DNA of 64,000 nt from Sulfuricella denitrificans skB26 (GCF_000297055.2 NC_022357.1:1871501-1935500), one strand, 5' to 3'; shown: positions 48,722-58,647, counted from the first letter of the stretch. Made by a program: numbers and translations. The notes: a model not told the origin generated them from the sequence alone.

Positions 48722-49354
48722 TCACTTCCGCTGGCCGTGGACGATCTGCAGCAGTTTAATCGCCTGCTGCTCCATTTCCAGCACCAGCGCTTCGGCCCGG
48801 GCACGGAAATAGCGGTAAAAAATCATGCTGGGAATTGCCACGATCAGGCCCATGGCGGTGTTGTACAGCGCCACCGAAATGCCGTGGGCGAGCTGGGCGG
48901 GGCTGCCGCCGGTGGGGGTGAGGGCGCCGAAAATCTCCACCATCCCGATCACCGTACCTAGTAAACCGAGCAAAGGACTGACCGAGGCGATAGTACCGAG
49001 CGTATTGAGCGAAACCAGGAAAGACATGCCGTATTTCAGGCGAGGTTGTTCGATTTCATGGGCAACATGCCGGCCAGTTTCCTCGATCTCTTCCTGCATC
49101 ACTTCGCGCGAACTCTTGGCATTCTTCAACCCGGCTGCAAAAATCTGCCCCAGATAGGAGTGCTTCTCCAGTTGCGCCAGCCTTTCAGCGTTCACCGCAC
49201 CCTGCTTGATCCATTCCTGCACCTGGGCAAGCAAATTTTTGGGGGCAATCAGGTTGAATGTCCACAAATGCCAGCCGATAATCGTCAAGGAAATAATCGA
49301 TGCAATAATCAGCGGCCAGATCGGCCAGCCCGCTGCTTGAATAATGGATAACAC
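48722..49354 (-). CDS. exbB: ExbB/TolQ-type proton-channel protein
   Basis: 210 residues with three membrane helices: about 8-28, about 112-135 (ending the LLGLLGTVIGMVEIF motif) and about 155-180. The conserved GLLGTVIGM and the helix with ALYNTAMGLIVAIP support ExbB/TolQ. It opens the exbB-exbD-lpxK-ycaR-kdsB run on the reverse strand and is divergent from xseA across a 347-base gap. Confidence 0.95.
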   Translation of the reverse strand: MLSIIQAAGWPIWPLIIASIISLTIIGWHLWTFNLIAPKNLLAQVQEWIKQGAVNAERLAQLEKHSYLGQIFAAGLKNAKSSREVMQEEIEETGRHVAHEIEQPRLKYGMSFLVSLNTLGTIASVSPLLGLLGTVIGMVEIFGALTPTGGSPAQLAHGISVALYNTAMGLIVAIPSMIFYRYFRARAEALVLEMEQQAIKLLQIVHGQRK

Positions 49355-49701
49355 TCGCCCTTCTCCCTTATAATTCTGGCATTTCTAAAACGCCCGTAAC
49401 TTTAGCCTGCCACAGTGTTTTCAGCAAGCCCGGTCAAGTAGCGCATCAAGAAAGAGGTTTAACTTATTGTCGTAAAAACCCTTTACTGACTATCCACAAA
49501 GACTGTGGATAACACTGTGGGCAAGTTGTACGCATTTACCCTAACTTGCCCACAGGAAAAGGTTTTTTTACGCAGGTTAAAATTTAACCTTCTGTTTTAT
49601 TGTTTAAAATCAATTAATTATAAAATATACAATGGGCTCATGGTGATAGCACAAGTTACACCTGCATACGCCAAGCTTGTGGATTAATGTAGAATGGAAA
49701 A
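49355..49701. promoter_or_regulatory. Non-coding stretch with DnaA-box-like sites, a strong hairpin and an AT-rich tract
   Basis: CTATCCACA at 49490-49498 and TGTGGATAA at 49504-49512 form an inverted pair; the second is a perfect DnaA box (TTATCCACA), the first has one mismatch. A third near-box TGTGGATTA lies at 49678-49686. A 13-base perfect stem CTGTGGGCAAGTT / AACTTGCCCACAG (49515-49527, 49543-49555) follows, then palindrome GGTTAAAATTTAACC at 49575-49589 and a strongly AT-rich tract to about 49630. No gene is supported. This may be a promoter region for exbB and xseA with DnaA control. Confidence 0.55.
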
Positions 49702-51051
49702 ATGCATTTCGCCCCAGCACTTACAGACGAATCTCCGGTCCTCAGCGTCAGCGAACTGAACCGCCGTGCGAAACAGTTGCTGGAGAAAAATTTCCCGCTA
49801 ATGTGGATTTCCGGAGAAGTCTCCAACTTCATCGCTGCTGCGTCCGGCCACTGGTACTTTTCTCTCAAGGACGGCAACGCCCAAGTGCGCTGCGCGATGT
49901 TCCGCCACAAAAGCCAGTATATCGACTGGCAGCCGCGCAACGGCGACCAGATCGAAGTGCGCGCTCTGGTTACCCTGTACGAACCGCGTGGCGAATATCA
50001 GCTTAACGTCGAAAATATCCGGCGAGCCGGGTTGGGGGCGCTGTACGAAGCCTTCGGAAAGCTCAAGGCTTGCCTTGAACAGGAAGGTCTGTTCGACGAA
50101 GCATACAAAAAACCACTGCCCTCCTTTCCCGGGCAAATCGGCATCGTCACCTCCCCTGCCGCCGCCGCACTGCGCGACGTACTCACTACACTGCGGCGGC
50201 GCATGCCCTCGATCCCGGTCATCCTGTACCCCACCCCTGTGCAGGGCGAAGGCGCCGCAGCAAAAATCGCCGAAGCAATCCGCACTGCCGCCAACCGATC
50301 TGAATGCGACATCCTGATCGTCTGCCGTGGCGGCGGCAGCATCGAAGACCTGTGGGCTTTCAACGAAGAAATTGTCGCGCGGGCGATCCATGCCTGCCCC
50401 ATCCCGGTGATCAGCGGCGTCGGCCATGAAACTGACTTTACCATCAGCGATTTCGTTGCCGACCAGCGCGCCCCCACGCCGACTTCAGCGGCAGAACAAG
50501 CCAGTCCCAACCGAGTCGACTTGCAGCACCGGATCGAAGCCATGCACGGCCGCCTGAACCGTCATCTGCGGCAGAAACTGGAACAGCGCATGCAGCAGGT
50601 GGACTACCTGTCGCGGCGACTAGTCCATCCCGGCGAAAGGCTGAACGCTCGACTGACACATCTGACCCACTTGAACCAGCGCCTGATCAACAACGCCGGC
50701 CATGCTCTCGCAGAACGTGAATGGAATTTGCAAAAACTGGCTCACCGTCTGGCGGCAGCCAAGCCTGACATCACCGCGTACGAAACAAGCCAGCGCGATC
50801 TGGCGCGACGCCTTCAGCTTTCTCTGGCCCACCGGATGCAGGATTACAAAATCGGGCTGCAACAACTACAGGCCAACCTCGTCCATCTCAATCCGCAGTC
50901 GGTGCTTGAGCGCGGGTTCAGCATGGTGCGCTCGACCGACGGGAAAATCGTCTACGACAGCAAGGAAATCGCTATGGATGAAGCGCTTTCCATCACCTTC
51001 GCGCGCGGCAACGCCGAAGCCAAGGTAACGCGCAAGGAAGATGGCCGATGA
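49702..51051 (+). CDS. xseA: Exodeoxyribonuclease VII large subunit
   Basis: 449 residues. An N-terminal OB fold (LSVSELNRRAKQLLEKNFP, about 15-33, and WISGEVSNF) is followed by the catalytic domain with IGIVTSPAAAALRDVL (about 146-161), CRGGGSIEDLWAFNEE (about 211-226) and GVGHETDFTISDFVAD (about 239-254). A C-terminal coiled coil with Arg/Leu/Gln repeats follows. It degrades single-stranded DNA with XseB, which is not in the window. It overlaps the next gene by 4 bases. Confidence 0.96.
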   Translation: MHFAPALTDESPVLSVSELNRRAKQLLEKNFPLMWISGEVSNFIAAASGHWYFSLKDGNAQVRCAMFRHKSQYIDWQPRNGDQIEVRALVTLYEPRGEYQLNVENIRRAGLGALYEAFGKLKACLEQEGLFDEAYKKPLPSFPGQIGIVTSPAAAALRDVLTTLRRRMPSIPVILYPTPVQGEGAAAKIAEAIRTAANRSECDILIVCRGGGSIEDLWAFNEEIVARAIHACPIPVISGVGHETDFTISDFVADQRAPTPTSAAEQASPNRVDLQHRIEAMHGRLNRHLRQKLEQRMQQVDYLSRRLVHPGERLNARLTHLTHLNQRLINNAGHALAEREWNLQKLAHRLAAAKPDITAYETSQRDLARRLQLSLAHRMQDYKIGLQQLQANLVHLNPQSVLERGFSMVRSTDGKIVYDSKEIAMDEALSITFARGNAEAKVTRKEDGR

Positions 51052-52019
51052 ACCTGAAATTCTGGAAAAAGAAAAAAACGCCTGAAGAAAGCGACAATAG
51101 CGCTGCAGATGAAACCATCGTCGCCACGGAAGCCGATCCGGCTCCGGTAAAACCAGGCTTTTGGACGCGACTGAAAATCACCCTGTCGTCATCGCGCAAG
51201 AAAAGCGCGCCGGAGAAGGAAGAGGCGTCTGAGTCCTCCGCGAGGCACAAGAAAGATAAGCATCAGGATGAAGAGTCTGAAGCGCCACCTCCCAAGTTGG
51301 GCTTCCTGGCCCAACTAAAAAAACTCCTATTGCCTTCACGTAAAAAGAACAAAACCGAGGACGCAGAAAATCCAGAGGACCCCAGATCTTCGGCCAAACG
51401 CACAGACAGGAAACATCCGGATGAAGAGCCGGAACCCACCGACATCCCCGCAAAAAAACCCAGGAAACGGCTAATGATAGCTCTGGCACTCCTGATTCCG
51501 TTGGCTGCCGGCGGAGGTTTTTTTGCTGCAACTAAAATATTGCCGCCGCCAGCACACCACGAAGCACCGCCAGCTATAAACGCGGCTTCGCAGGAAGTAA
51601 AAACTGACGGGCAACCCGCACCTGAGCCGACCGAAACGGCAGAACAAGCGCCGCAACCTGAGCCCGAGCAGCCTCCGACCGAACCTGCGCCACATCAGGC
51701 AGACAACGCCACGGCACATGCAGCGAAGGCCCCTGAGCCGCCAGCGGAAGCGCCCGTTGCCGACGCACCCGCCCCGACCGATGAGGATATCCAGACTCAA
51801 ATCGAAGCGATGAAAAAGCACAATCAGGAAATGCAGGCTCAAATCGAGGCGCTAAAAAAACAGCACTCTGCCGCAAGACCGGCAAGGACTGCCGCCCCGC
51901 CCCGGGAGGGCGTGCTGATCATCAACGGCAAGAATGCCAAAGAAAGCGTCCAGGGCCTCAAGGAAGTCATCGAGGGCATGAATGCCTCTTCAGGCGGACA
52001 AAATACCGACGGGCGCTAG
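51048..52019 (+). CDS. Unknown single-pass membrane protein with duplicated N-terminal modules and coiled coil
   Basis: 323 residues. Two related cytosolic modules: GFWTRLKITLSSSRKK (about 38-53) and GFLAQLKKLLLPSRKK (about 85-100), each followed by charged Glu/Lys/Asp-rich stretches. A single membrane helix (about 143-163, ALALLIPLAAGGGFFAATK) leads to a long Pro/Ala/Glu-rich periplasmic linker (about 170-245) and a short coiled coil QIEAMKKHNQEMQAQIEALK (about 248-267). I do not recognise the family. Coupled to xseA through an ATGA overlap. It may tether something to the inner membrane. Confidence 0.75.
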   Translation: MNLKFWKKKKTPEESDNSAADETIVATEADPAPVKPGFWTRLKITLSSSRKKSAPEKEEASESSARHKKDKHQDEESEAPPPKLGFLAQLKKLLLPSRKKNKTEDAENPEDPRSSAKRTDRKHPDEEPEPTDIPAKKPRKRLMIALALLIPLAAGGGFFAATKILPPPAHHEAPPAINAASQEVKTDGQPAPEPTETAEQAPQPEPEQPPTEPAPHQADNATAHAAKAPEPPAEAPVADAPAPTDEDIQTQIEAMKKHNQEMQAQIEALKKQHSAARPARTAAPPREGVLIINGKNAKESVQGLKEVIEGMNASSGGQNTDGR

Positions 52020-52200
52020 CGCAAACCTGTGTTTTCCGTAGTAGCCGTTTATTTCGAATCAGCGATAATAAGCAACTAACAAAAAAAAGAACGGTCGCCC
52101 GTTTAAAAGTTCAATATGCCATTAACACAAGCGTGGCCACTCTTTGGCAAACACTTTCATCCAATCAACAGCCGGCACGGCCACGTAAAATTGGGGCTGC

Positions 52201-54786
52201 ATGCTCGCGCTTAGACATCATGGCTACTGGAGAGCCCTGCTAGCACTACTGTTGACGCTGGCTACGGGTCTAATACAAGCGCAACCGTTGGTGCTCACCG
52301 AATTGCCGACGGGTTCGCTTGGCACTTGGGCAAGTTTGCTAATAGAGGATGGACCGCCACTGGGTCTGGGTGACGCGCAAACCCGTCAACGCGAGGGTCT
52401 GTTTCGCAAGGACAACCGGGCGGTGCTGACCTACGGTATCGGCTCCCGCCCACGCTGGGTCCATCTGGAACTTTTTAACCCGACTACCGAATCATTGCCC
52501 TTCCGTTTAGTCACGGGGACAACCTGGACTGACCAACTCAAGCTATTTGTCGTACATGACAACCGGGTAACCGCCAGTTGGAAAACTGGGGATGACTATC
52601 CCAAGCCACTTGAACTCACTCCGGGAATAGGCTTCACCTTCACGACAAGTTTTGCTCCGGGGCGCAGTGACCTGTACTTGCGAGTCGAATCGATCGATCC
52701 ACTGGTGCTCCCGATCAAATTGATGACAGAGAAGCAAGCACTATCAAGCGAGCGGTTGGTGCATTACAGCTATGGCTTCATTTATGGCTTCCTGATTGCC
52801 CTGTTGGCCTATAACGGCATGCTCTTCATCGGATTGAGAAAACGTAGCTACCTCTATTATTCTCTGTACCTGGTCAGTCTCATTCTGCTCAATTTTGCCT
52901 ATACCGGTCATGGCAGTGCTTGGCTGTGGCCGGATTATCCACTGCTGCAACGCTATATGATCCTGTTCCTGATGGTGCTGTATGGCTGTTGTGGACTACT
53001 TTTCGCCAGCCGTTTCCTTGCCCTGGCGGAACATGCGCCGCGTGTGTTGCGGCTGGTACGCCTGAGTGCCGTATCGGGATTGAGCCTGATTGCATTGTGC
53101 ATCATGGCGGGTAGCCAGCTAGGCGCAGCACTGGTGGCTTTCAGCTTCATATCATTGTTCACCCTGGGCATGGTTCTGCTCGGCATCCTCACCATTCGCC
53201 ATGGCCGGATGGCTGGCCGCTACTTTCTCGTAGCGACACTTTTCGGCATGGTTGGCGCGGCCTCCACCACCCTTGCCGTATGGGGCTGGCTGCCCTTTAA
53301 CTCGTTGACTTATCACGGACTTGAGTATGGCGCCATCATTGAAGCAACGCTTCTGGCACTGGCGCTGGCCCACCACTACAACGAAATGACTGCAAAGCTT
53401 TCCAGGATCACCTTATCGCGTGACGTATTATCCACAGAGGTTGCCGAACGCAAGCAGGCCGAAAAAATGCTGCGCAAAAGTGAAGAATCCCTCAAAGAAT
53501 CGCAGAGCATCGCAGGCTTGGGCAGTTATGTTCTGGACATTCCCACTGGACGATGGAAAAGCTCGGACGTGCTTGATCAGTTGTTGGGTATCGACGAAGC
53601 ATATGAACGCTCTTTACAGGGATGGGTTGCTTTGACCCTTCCAGATGACCGCTCGATGATAGAAGACTACTTTAGTAATGAAGGCATTGGGCAGGATAAG
53701 GAATTAGATAAGGAATACCGCATTCTCCGTCACAACGACCATACCGAACGCTGGGTTCACGGGCTGGGCAAATTGGAATTCGATGCCCAAGGTAACCCAG
53801 TAAAAATGCATGGCACGATTCAAGACATCACCGAGCGCAAGCAAGGCGAGACGGAACTTCGCATCGCCGCCACCGCTTTTGAATCGCAGGAAGGCATGAT
53901 CATCACTGATGCCAACAGCGTGATTCTGAGGGTCAACCGTGCCTTCACCGAAATCACGGGCTACACGGCTGAAGATGCTGTGGGCCAGACACCACGCCTG
54001 CTTAAATCCGGCCGGCACAATGTGGACTTTTATGCCGAAATGTGGGAAAGCATCAAGCGTACTGGGAGCTGGCAGGGTGAAATCTGGGACCGGCGAAAAA
54101 ACGGCGAAATCTATCCCAAATGGCTGACCATCACCGCAGTAAAATCAGACGACGGAACTATTACCCACTACGTTGGCGCGCACACCGACATCTCCTCGCG
54201 AAAGGTTGCAGAAGACGTGATCAAGCGTATGGCCTTCTACGACCCACTGACCCAACTGCCTAACCGACGACTTCTCAACGACCGCCTGAGCCAGGCCATG
54301 GCTGCCAGTACGCGTAGTGGTTGCTATGGCGCACTGATGTTCCTTGATCTGGACAACTTCAAACAGCTAAATGACACGCATGGGCATAGGGCTGGCGATT
54401 TGCTGTTAATTGAGGCGGCGAATCGTCTGAATCATTGTATGCGCGAGATGGACACAGTGGCACGCTTCGGCGGCGATGAATTTGTCGTAGTGCTAAGCGA
54501 TCTGACTGCTGATAAAGTCGAATCGGCTTCACAAGTTGAGATCGTTGCAGAAAAAATCCGTATTACGTTATCGGAACCCTATCTGCTGAACATCAGCCAC
54601 GATGGAAAGGCAGATACCACGATCGAGCATCACTGCACCGCAAGTATCGGCGTGGTCATGTTCATCGACCACGCCGGGAGTCAAGACGACATCCTGAAGT
54701 GGGCTGATGTGGCGATGTATCAGGCGAAAGAGGCGGGGCGCAATTTGATTCGGTTTTATGATTCGACAGCTAGCGAATCCACATAG
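52201..54786 (+). CDS. 7TMR-DISM diguanylate cyclase with two PAS domains
   Basis: 861 residues. Signal peptide (about 1-27), periplasmic DISMED2-type domain (about 45-180), seven membrane helices (about 185-395), a short coiled coil, two PAS domains (about 430-550 and 555-680), then GGDEF (about 685-855). The active site is RFGGDEFVVVL, with RxxD (REMD) five residues before it, so product inhibition is expected. It makes c-di-GMP in response to a periplasmic, probably sugar-like, ligand. It is alone, with 181 non-coding bases before it and no terminator in view. Confidence 0.93.
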   Translation: MLALRHHGYWRALLALLLTLATGLIQAQPLVLTELPTGSLGTWASLLIEDGPPLGLGDAQTRQREGLFRKDNRAVLTYGIGSRPRWVHLELFNPTTESLPFRLVTGTTWTDQLKLFVVHDNRVTASWKTGDDYPKPLELTPGIGFTFTTSFAPGRSDLYLRVESIDPLVLPIKLMTEKQALSSERLVHYSYGFIYGFLIALLAYNGMLFIGLRKRSYLYYSLYLVSLILLNFAYTGHGSAWLWPDYPLLQRYMILFLMVLYGCCGLLFASRFLALAEHAPRVLRLVRLSAVSGLSLIALCIMAGSQLGAALVAFSFISLFTLGMVLLGILTIRHGRMAGRYFLVATLFGMVGAASTTLAVWGWLPFNSLTYHGLEYGAIIEATLLALALAHHYNEMTAKLSRITLSRDVLSTEVAERKQAEKMLRKSEESLKESQSIAGLGSYVLDIPTGRWKSSDVLDQLLGIDEAYERSLQGWVALTLPDDRSMIEDYFSNEGIGQDKELDKEYRILRHNDHTERWVHGLGKLEFDAQGNPVKMHGTIQDITERKQGETELRIAATAFESQEGMIITDANSVILRVNRAFTEITGYTAEDAVGQTPRLLKSGRHNVDFYAEMWESIKRTGSWQGEIWDRRKNGEIYPKWLTITAVKSDDGTITHYVGAHTDISSRKVAEDVIKRMAFYDPLTQLPNRRLLNDRLSQAMAASTRSGCYGALMFLDLDNFKQLNDTHGHRAGDLLLIEAANRLNHCMREMDTVARFGGDEFVVVLSDLTADKVESASQVEIVAEKIRITLSEPYLLNISHDGKADTTIEHHCTASIGVVMFIDHAGSQDDILKWADVAMYQAKEAGRNLIRFYDSTASEST

Positions 54787-54855
54787 AAGTCGAAACCGTT
54801 CTGAACAAGACTCACTAGCCATTTTCGGCGTCGCCTGCCGCCGACTACTCTTTGT

Positions 54856-55845
54856 TTACAGCTTCCCGCGGAGCCAGTCGAAAACCGCATCAGTCAAGTT
54901 TCTCTCCAGGCAATCAAACTCTGCTATCCCCTCCATGCCACGCAGCCAAGTCAGCTGCCGCTTCGCCAACTGGCGCGTGGCGGCGATGCCTTTCTCGCGT
55001 AACTCGGGCGAATCGAACTCCCCATCCAGGTACTGCCAGACCTGGCGGTAGCCGACACAGCGCATCGACGGCAGGGAAAGATCAAACTCATAACTCCGCC
55101 TCAATTGTTCCACCTCTTCGATCAGGCCCTGCGCCAGCATTGCGTCGAACCGCTGGGCAATGCGCTGGTGCAGTACGGCGCGATCGCCCGGCAACAAAGC
55201 CAGAGCGTGGACGTGATATGGCAGATCGGCAACGGCCTCCTTTTCGAGCAGCGAAGACATCGTCTGTCCACTGAGAATACACACTTCCAGGGCACGCTGG
55301 ATGCGCTGCGCATCGGCTGGGTTGAGGCGCGCAGCGGTGACCGGGTCGAGTCGGGCGAGTTCCACATGCACTGCGGGCCAGCCGCTTTCAGCGGCCATGG
55401 CATCGATGCTTGCGCGGGTGGCTGGATCGGCTTGAGGCAGGTCATTCAACCCCTGCCGCAACGCCTTGAAGTACAGCATGGTGCCGCCTACCAGCAGGGG
55501 AATACGGCCGCGGGCAGTAATCTCCGCCATCAGCCGGAGCGCGTCCTGCCGGAACTGCGCGGCGGAATAACTTAGTGTCGGATCGATGATGTCGATCAGG
55601 TGGTGCGGCGCTGCTGCCAACGTCTCCGCATCGGGCTTGGCCGTGCCGATATCCATGCCGCGATAGACCATCGCCGAATCCACGCTGATGATCTCGCATG
55701 GCAGGCGCTGCACCAGATCGACCGCTACGCCGGTCTTCCCACTGGCAGTGGGACCCATGAGTAAAATTGCCGGGGGCAAACGAGAATCTAGTGCTGAGTC
55801 CTGAGTCCTTAGTGTTGAGTGTTGCGCCATCGCATCTTTACCCAT
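54856..55845 (-). CDS. miaA: tRNA dimethylallyltransferase
   Basis: 329 residues as drawn. P-loop [17 protein letters not shown] (about 28-44), [19 protein letters not shown] (about 54-72), [10 protein letters not shown] (about 120) and the C-terminal [13 protein letters not shown] (about 292-304). It adds a dimethylallyl group to A37 of certain tRNAs. The first 25 residues ([13 protein letters not shown] and neighbours) are written in the heptamer repeat array that lies there, so the true start is uncertain; an ATG at 55830 or a TTG nearer the P-loop are alternatives. Located downstream of mutL. Confidence 0.92.
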   Translation of the reverse strand: MGKDAMAQHSTLRTQDSALDSRLPPAILLMGPTASGKTGVAVDLVQRLPCEIISVDSAMVYRGMDIGTAKPDAETLAAAPHHLIDIIDPTLSYSAAQFRQDALRLMAEITARGRIPLLVGGTMLYFKALRQGLNDLPQADPATRASIDAMAAESGWPAVHVELARLDPVTAARLNPADAQRIQRALEVCILSGQTMSSLLEKEAVADLPYHVHALALLPGDRAVLHQRIAQRFDAMLAQGLIEEVEQLRRSYEFDLSLPSMRCVGYRQVWQYLDGEFDSPELREKGIAATRQLAKRQLTWLRGMEGIAEFDCLERNLTDAVFDWLRGKL

Positions 55846-55874
55846 TACTCAGGACTCGCCACTCAGGACTCAGC
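55790..55874. repeat. Inverted heptamer array 3, overlapping the 5' end of miaA
   Basis: Five heptamers AGTSYTK at 55790-55824 (AGTGCTG, AGTCCTG, AGTCCTT, AGTGTTG twice) face four ACTC-type heptamers at 55847-55874, with a 22-base gap. The outer 17 bases at 55790-55806 and 55861-55877 are perfect inverses. The left arm lies inside the miaA reading frame, and the right arm lies between mutL and miaA. The same architecture occurs at 20184-20264 and, worn, at 40894-40975. Confidence 0.88.
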
Positions 55875-55884
55875 ACTCTCATTT

Positions 55885-57639
55885 TCATTTCCCCCGCATG
55901 AACAGCCTGTCCAGTTCTTCCATGGAAATCTCACGCCAGGTGGGACGGCCATGATTGCACTGGTCGGCTCGCTCGGTGGCCTCCATTTCACGGAGCAGGG
56001 CATTCATTTCCGGCACGGCCAGTTTTCTGTTGGCGCGCACCGAGGCATGGCAGGCTAGCGTAGCGAGCAGTTCGTTGCGCCGCTCGGCGAGCACCCGGTC
56101 GGCGCCGAACTCGCGCAATTCCTTGAGCAGATCACGTGCCAGCAATACCGGATCGGCATCTTGCAGCAGCGCCGGCAGCGCCCGCACCGCCAGCGTGGTC
56201 GGCGACAGCATGGCGATATCGAAACCCAGCGCGCTGAATGCGGCGGCATGTTCCTCGGCCACTACGACATCCAGCGCCCCGGCATGGAACGAAACCGGGA
56301 TCAGTAAGGGCTGCATGGCGACGACGCGGTTGTCGAGAGCCGCTTTCAGCTTCTCGTAAGTGACCCGCTCATGAGCGGCGTGCATGTCGACGATCACCAG
56401 CCCCTTGGCATTCTGGGCCAGAATGTAAACACCGTGCAGCTGCCCCAGGGCGAAGCCGAGCGGGGGAATTTCCGGCGCCGCTTCGGTCGGCAGTGCAACT
56501 TCCGGTCGGCCGATCCGACCGAACATGGTGGCATAAAGATCGGTGCGTTCCGCCACCCCCAGCGGCATGGCCTGCTGCCTGGGATAATTAGCGAATGAAG
56601 CCTGGTGCGTCGGCTCGGCCATCGGTGCCGCAGTGGATTCGTGGCGCGCACGGATCGGCGCGGAGAGCGCCTTGTTCAGGGCATGATAAATGAACTGATG
56701 GATAGCACGTGCATCGCGAAAACGCACTTCGATCTTGGTGGGGTGAACATTCACGTCCACCCCTTCCGGATCGATTTCGAGAAACAGTGCGAACGCCGGA
56801 TGGCGGTCGTTATGCAGAATATCCTTGTAAGCCTCGCGGATGGCATGAGCGATCAGCTTGTCGCGCACAAAACGACCGTTGACGTAAAAATACTGGGCAT
56901 CGCGTCCGCCGCGCGAAAATCCGGGCAGGCTCGCCATACCCCACAGGCGCAAGCTGCCGGCACGCTCGTCCAGAATGACCGAGGCAGCAGCGAACTCATC
57001 GCCAAGCAAAGTGGCGGCGCGGCGTTCCATTGGTCCCGCAGGAAGCTGCCAGATTTTGCGTCCGTTATGCTGCAGGGTAAAGCTGATATCGGTACGGCTC
57101 AACGCAAGGCGCCGGAACATTTCCTCGCAATGACCATATTCGGTCGCCTCGCTCTTGAGGAACTTGCGCCGCGCCGGGGTGTTGAAGTACAGGTCTTGCA
57201 CTTCCACCGCCGTACCCGACTCCAGCGCGGCTGGCTGCAGCCCGGTGACGTCACTGCCGGCAGCCTCTACTTTCCAGGCGTGACGCTCCCCCCGTCTGCG
57301 GCTGATCAGCGACAGGCGCGACACCGCGGCGATACTGGCCAGCGCTTCACCCCGAAAACCGAGGCTATTCACCGACTCCAGATCGTCGAGTGTAGCTATT
57401 TTGCTGGTGGCATGGCGCGCCAGCGCCAACGCCAGCTCCTCCGCGACGATGCCGATACCGTCATCGGCAACACGAAGCTGCTTGATCCCTCCCTGCATCA
57501 GGGTAACGGCGATCTCGTTTGCCGCTGCGTCGACACTGTTTTCCAGCAGCTCCTTCAAGGCCGAAGCAGGACGTTCCACCACCTCGCCGGCGGCGATCTG
57601 GTTAATGAGCAGGTCGGGCAAAACCCGGATGACAGACAT
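55885..57639 (-). CDS. mutL: DNA mismatch repair protein MutL
   Basis: 584 residues from ATG 57639 (MSVIRVLPD); seven further residues upstream in frame are unlikely. GHKL ATPase motifs: NQIAAGEVVERPASALKELL (about 12-31), ENSVDAAA, DDGIGI (about 59-64) and GFRGEALASI (about 92-101). A variable linker of about 330-380 leads to the dimerisation domain. It couples MutS to MutH or to strand nicking. It overlaps neither neighbour, and ends near the repeat array before miaA. Confidence 0.96.
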   Translation of the reverse strand: MSVIRVLPDLLINQIAAGEVVERPASALKELLENSVDAAANEIAVTLMQGGIKQLRVADDGIGIVAEELALALARHATSKIATLDDLESVNSLGFRGEALASIAAVSRLSLISRRRGERHAWKVEAAGSDVTGLQPAALESGTAVEVQDLYFNTPARRKFLKSEATEYGHCEEMFRRLALSRTDISFTLQHNGRKIWQLPAGPMERRAATLLGDEFAAASVILDERAGSLRLWGMASLPGFSRGGRDAQYFYVNGRFVRDKLIAHAIREAYKDILHNDRHPAFALFLEIDPEGVDVNVHPTKIEVRFRDARAIHQFIYHALNKALSAPIRARHESTAAPMAEPTHQASFANYPRQQAMPLGVAERTDLYATMFGRIGRPEVALPTEAAPEIPPLGFALGQLHGVYILAQNAKGLVIVDMHAAHERVTYEKLKAALDNRVVAMQPLLIPVSFHAGALDVVVAEEHAAAFSALGFDIAMLSPTTLAVRALPALLQDADPVLLARDLLKELREFGADRVLAERRNELLATLACHASVRANRKLAVPEMNALLREMEATERADQCNHGRPTWREISMEELDRLFMRGK

Positions 57640-57857
57640 AAAACAATCCGAACAGAACACTAAGATTCATGATTATATCCGTTCTGCCCGGACTATTCGA
57701 AACCATCCCTTAGCCGTAGCTGCCATAAAATGATTGTACCGGCATCAATTCAGACCTAGCGCCTGCAGGCAGCCGCCCCGTGTAACGCCATTGTCACAAT
57801 CGATACGTAATATCGCCTCATGGCATATGCACAATTATCTTTGACACAAACTCAATA

Positions 57858-58646
57858 ATGGCTCAGGTCCGTAGCGTTTTTATCTCGGACGTGCACTTGG
57901 GTACCCGCGCCTGCCAGGCTGAACGGCTGCTGGATTTCCTCAAGGAACATCCTTCCGAATACCTGTTCCTGCTGGGCGATATCGTGGATTTCTGGGCCAT
58001 GAGCCGGGGTGGAATCTACTGGTCTCCGGCACAGAACACCATCGTGCAGAAGCTGCTGCGGCGTTCCCGGCACGGCACCAAAGTGTTTTTTATCCCGGGC
58101 AATCACGACGAAGCCCTGCGCGAATATGTCGGCACCTCGTTCGGTGACATCCGCGTCGAATACGAATATGTTCACACCACGGCCAACGGCGAGAATTACC
58201 TGCTCCTGCACGGCGACGAGTTCGACCAGGTAACGCGACACCACCGCTGGGTCGCGGTGCTCGGCGACATCTCGTACAATTTCCTGCTGTGGCTCAACAT
58301 CTGGCTTTCCTGGCTGCGCAGGACGCTTCGCCGTCCAGGCTACTGGTCACTGGCCGGCTATGCCAAGCGCAAGGTCAAGACCGCCATCAGCTTTATTTTT
58401 AATTTCGAAGATGCCGTCATCCACCATGCTCGTGAACGCGGCCTGCATGGGGTGATCTGCGGCCATATCCACTGGCCAGCAATGAAGGAAATCAGCGGCC
58501 TGGCTTACTTCAATTGCGGCGACTGGGTCGATAGCTGTACCGCCATTGTCGAGCACCTGGACGGCCGCATGGAACTGATCCACTGGGATGGCAGCCTGGC
58601 CAGTGGCAAAGAGCTGCCGACCATGGCCGAGGATATCTCAGACTGA
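57858..58646 (+). CDS. LpxH-like metallophosphoesterase
   Basis: 262 residues. Metal motifs of the LpxH/UDP-diacylglucosamine pyrophosphatase fold: FISDVHLGT (about 8-16), LLGDIVDFW (about 38-46), IPGNHDEAL (about 80-88), LLHGDEFD and CGHIHWPA (about 201-208). It may act on UDP-2,3-diacylglucosamine, though its central helical insert (about 125-165) is longer than in classical LpxH. It faces a glycosyltransferase with which it shares only one base of space, a pair often seen together. Confidence 0.85.
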   Translation: MAQVRSVFISDVHLGTRACQAERLLDFLKEHPSEYLFLLGDIVDFWAMSRGGIYWSPAQNTIVQKLLRRSRHGTKVFFIPGNHDEALREYVGTSFGDIRVEYEYVHTTANGENYLLLHGDEFDQVTRHHRWVAVLGDISYNFLLWLNIWLSWLRRTLRRPGYWSLAGYAKRKVKTAISFIFNFEDAVIHHARERGLHGVICGHIHWPAMKEISGLAYFNCGDWVDSCTAIVEHLDGRMELIHWDGSLASGKELPTMAEDISD

Positions 58647-58647
58647 A

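Noticed and set aside
49480-49690. Replication origin (oriC)
   Set aside because: Only three DnaA-like boxes are present, no dnaA, dnaN or gyrB lies nearby, and the flanking genes are not origin neighbours in this group.
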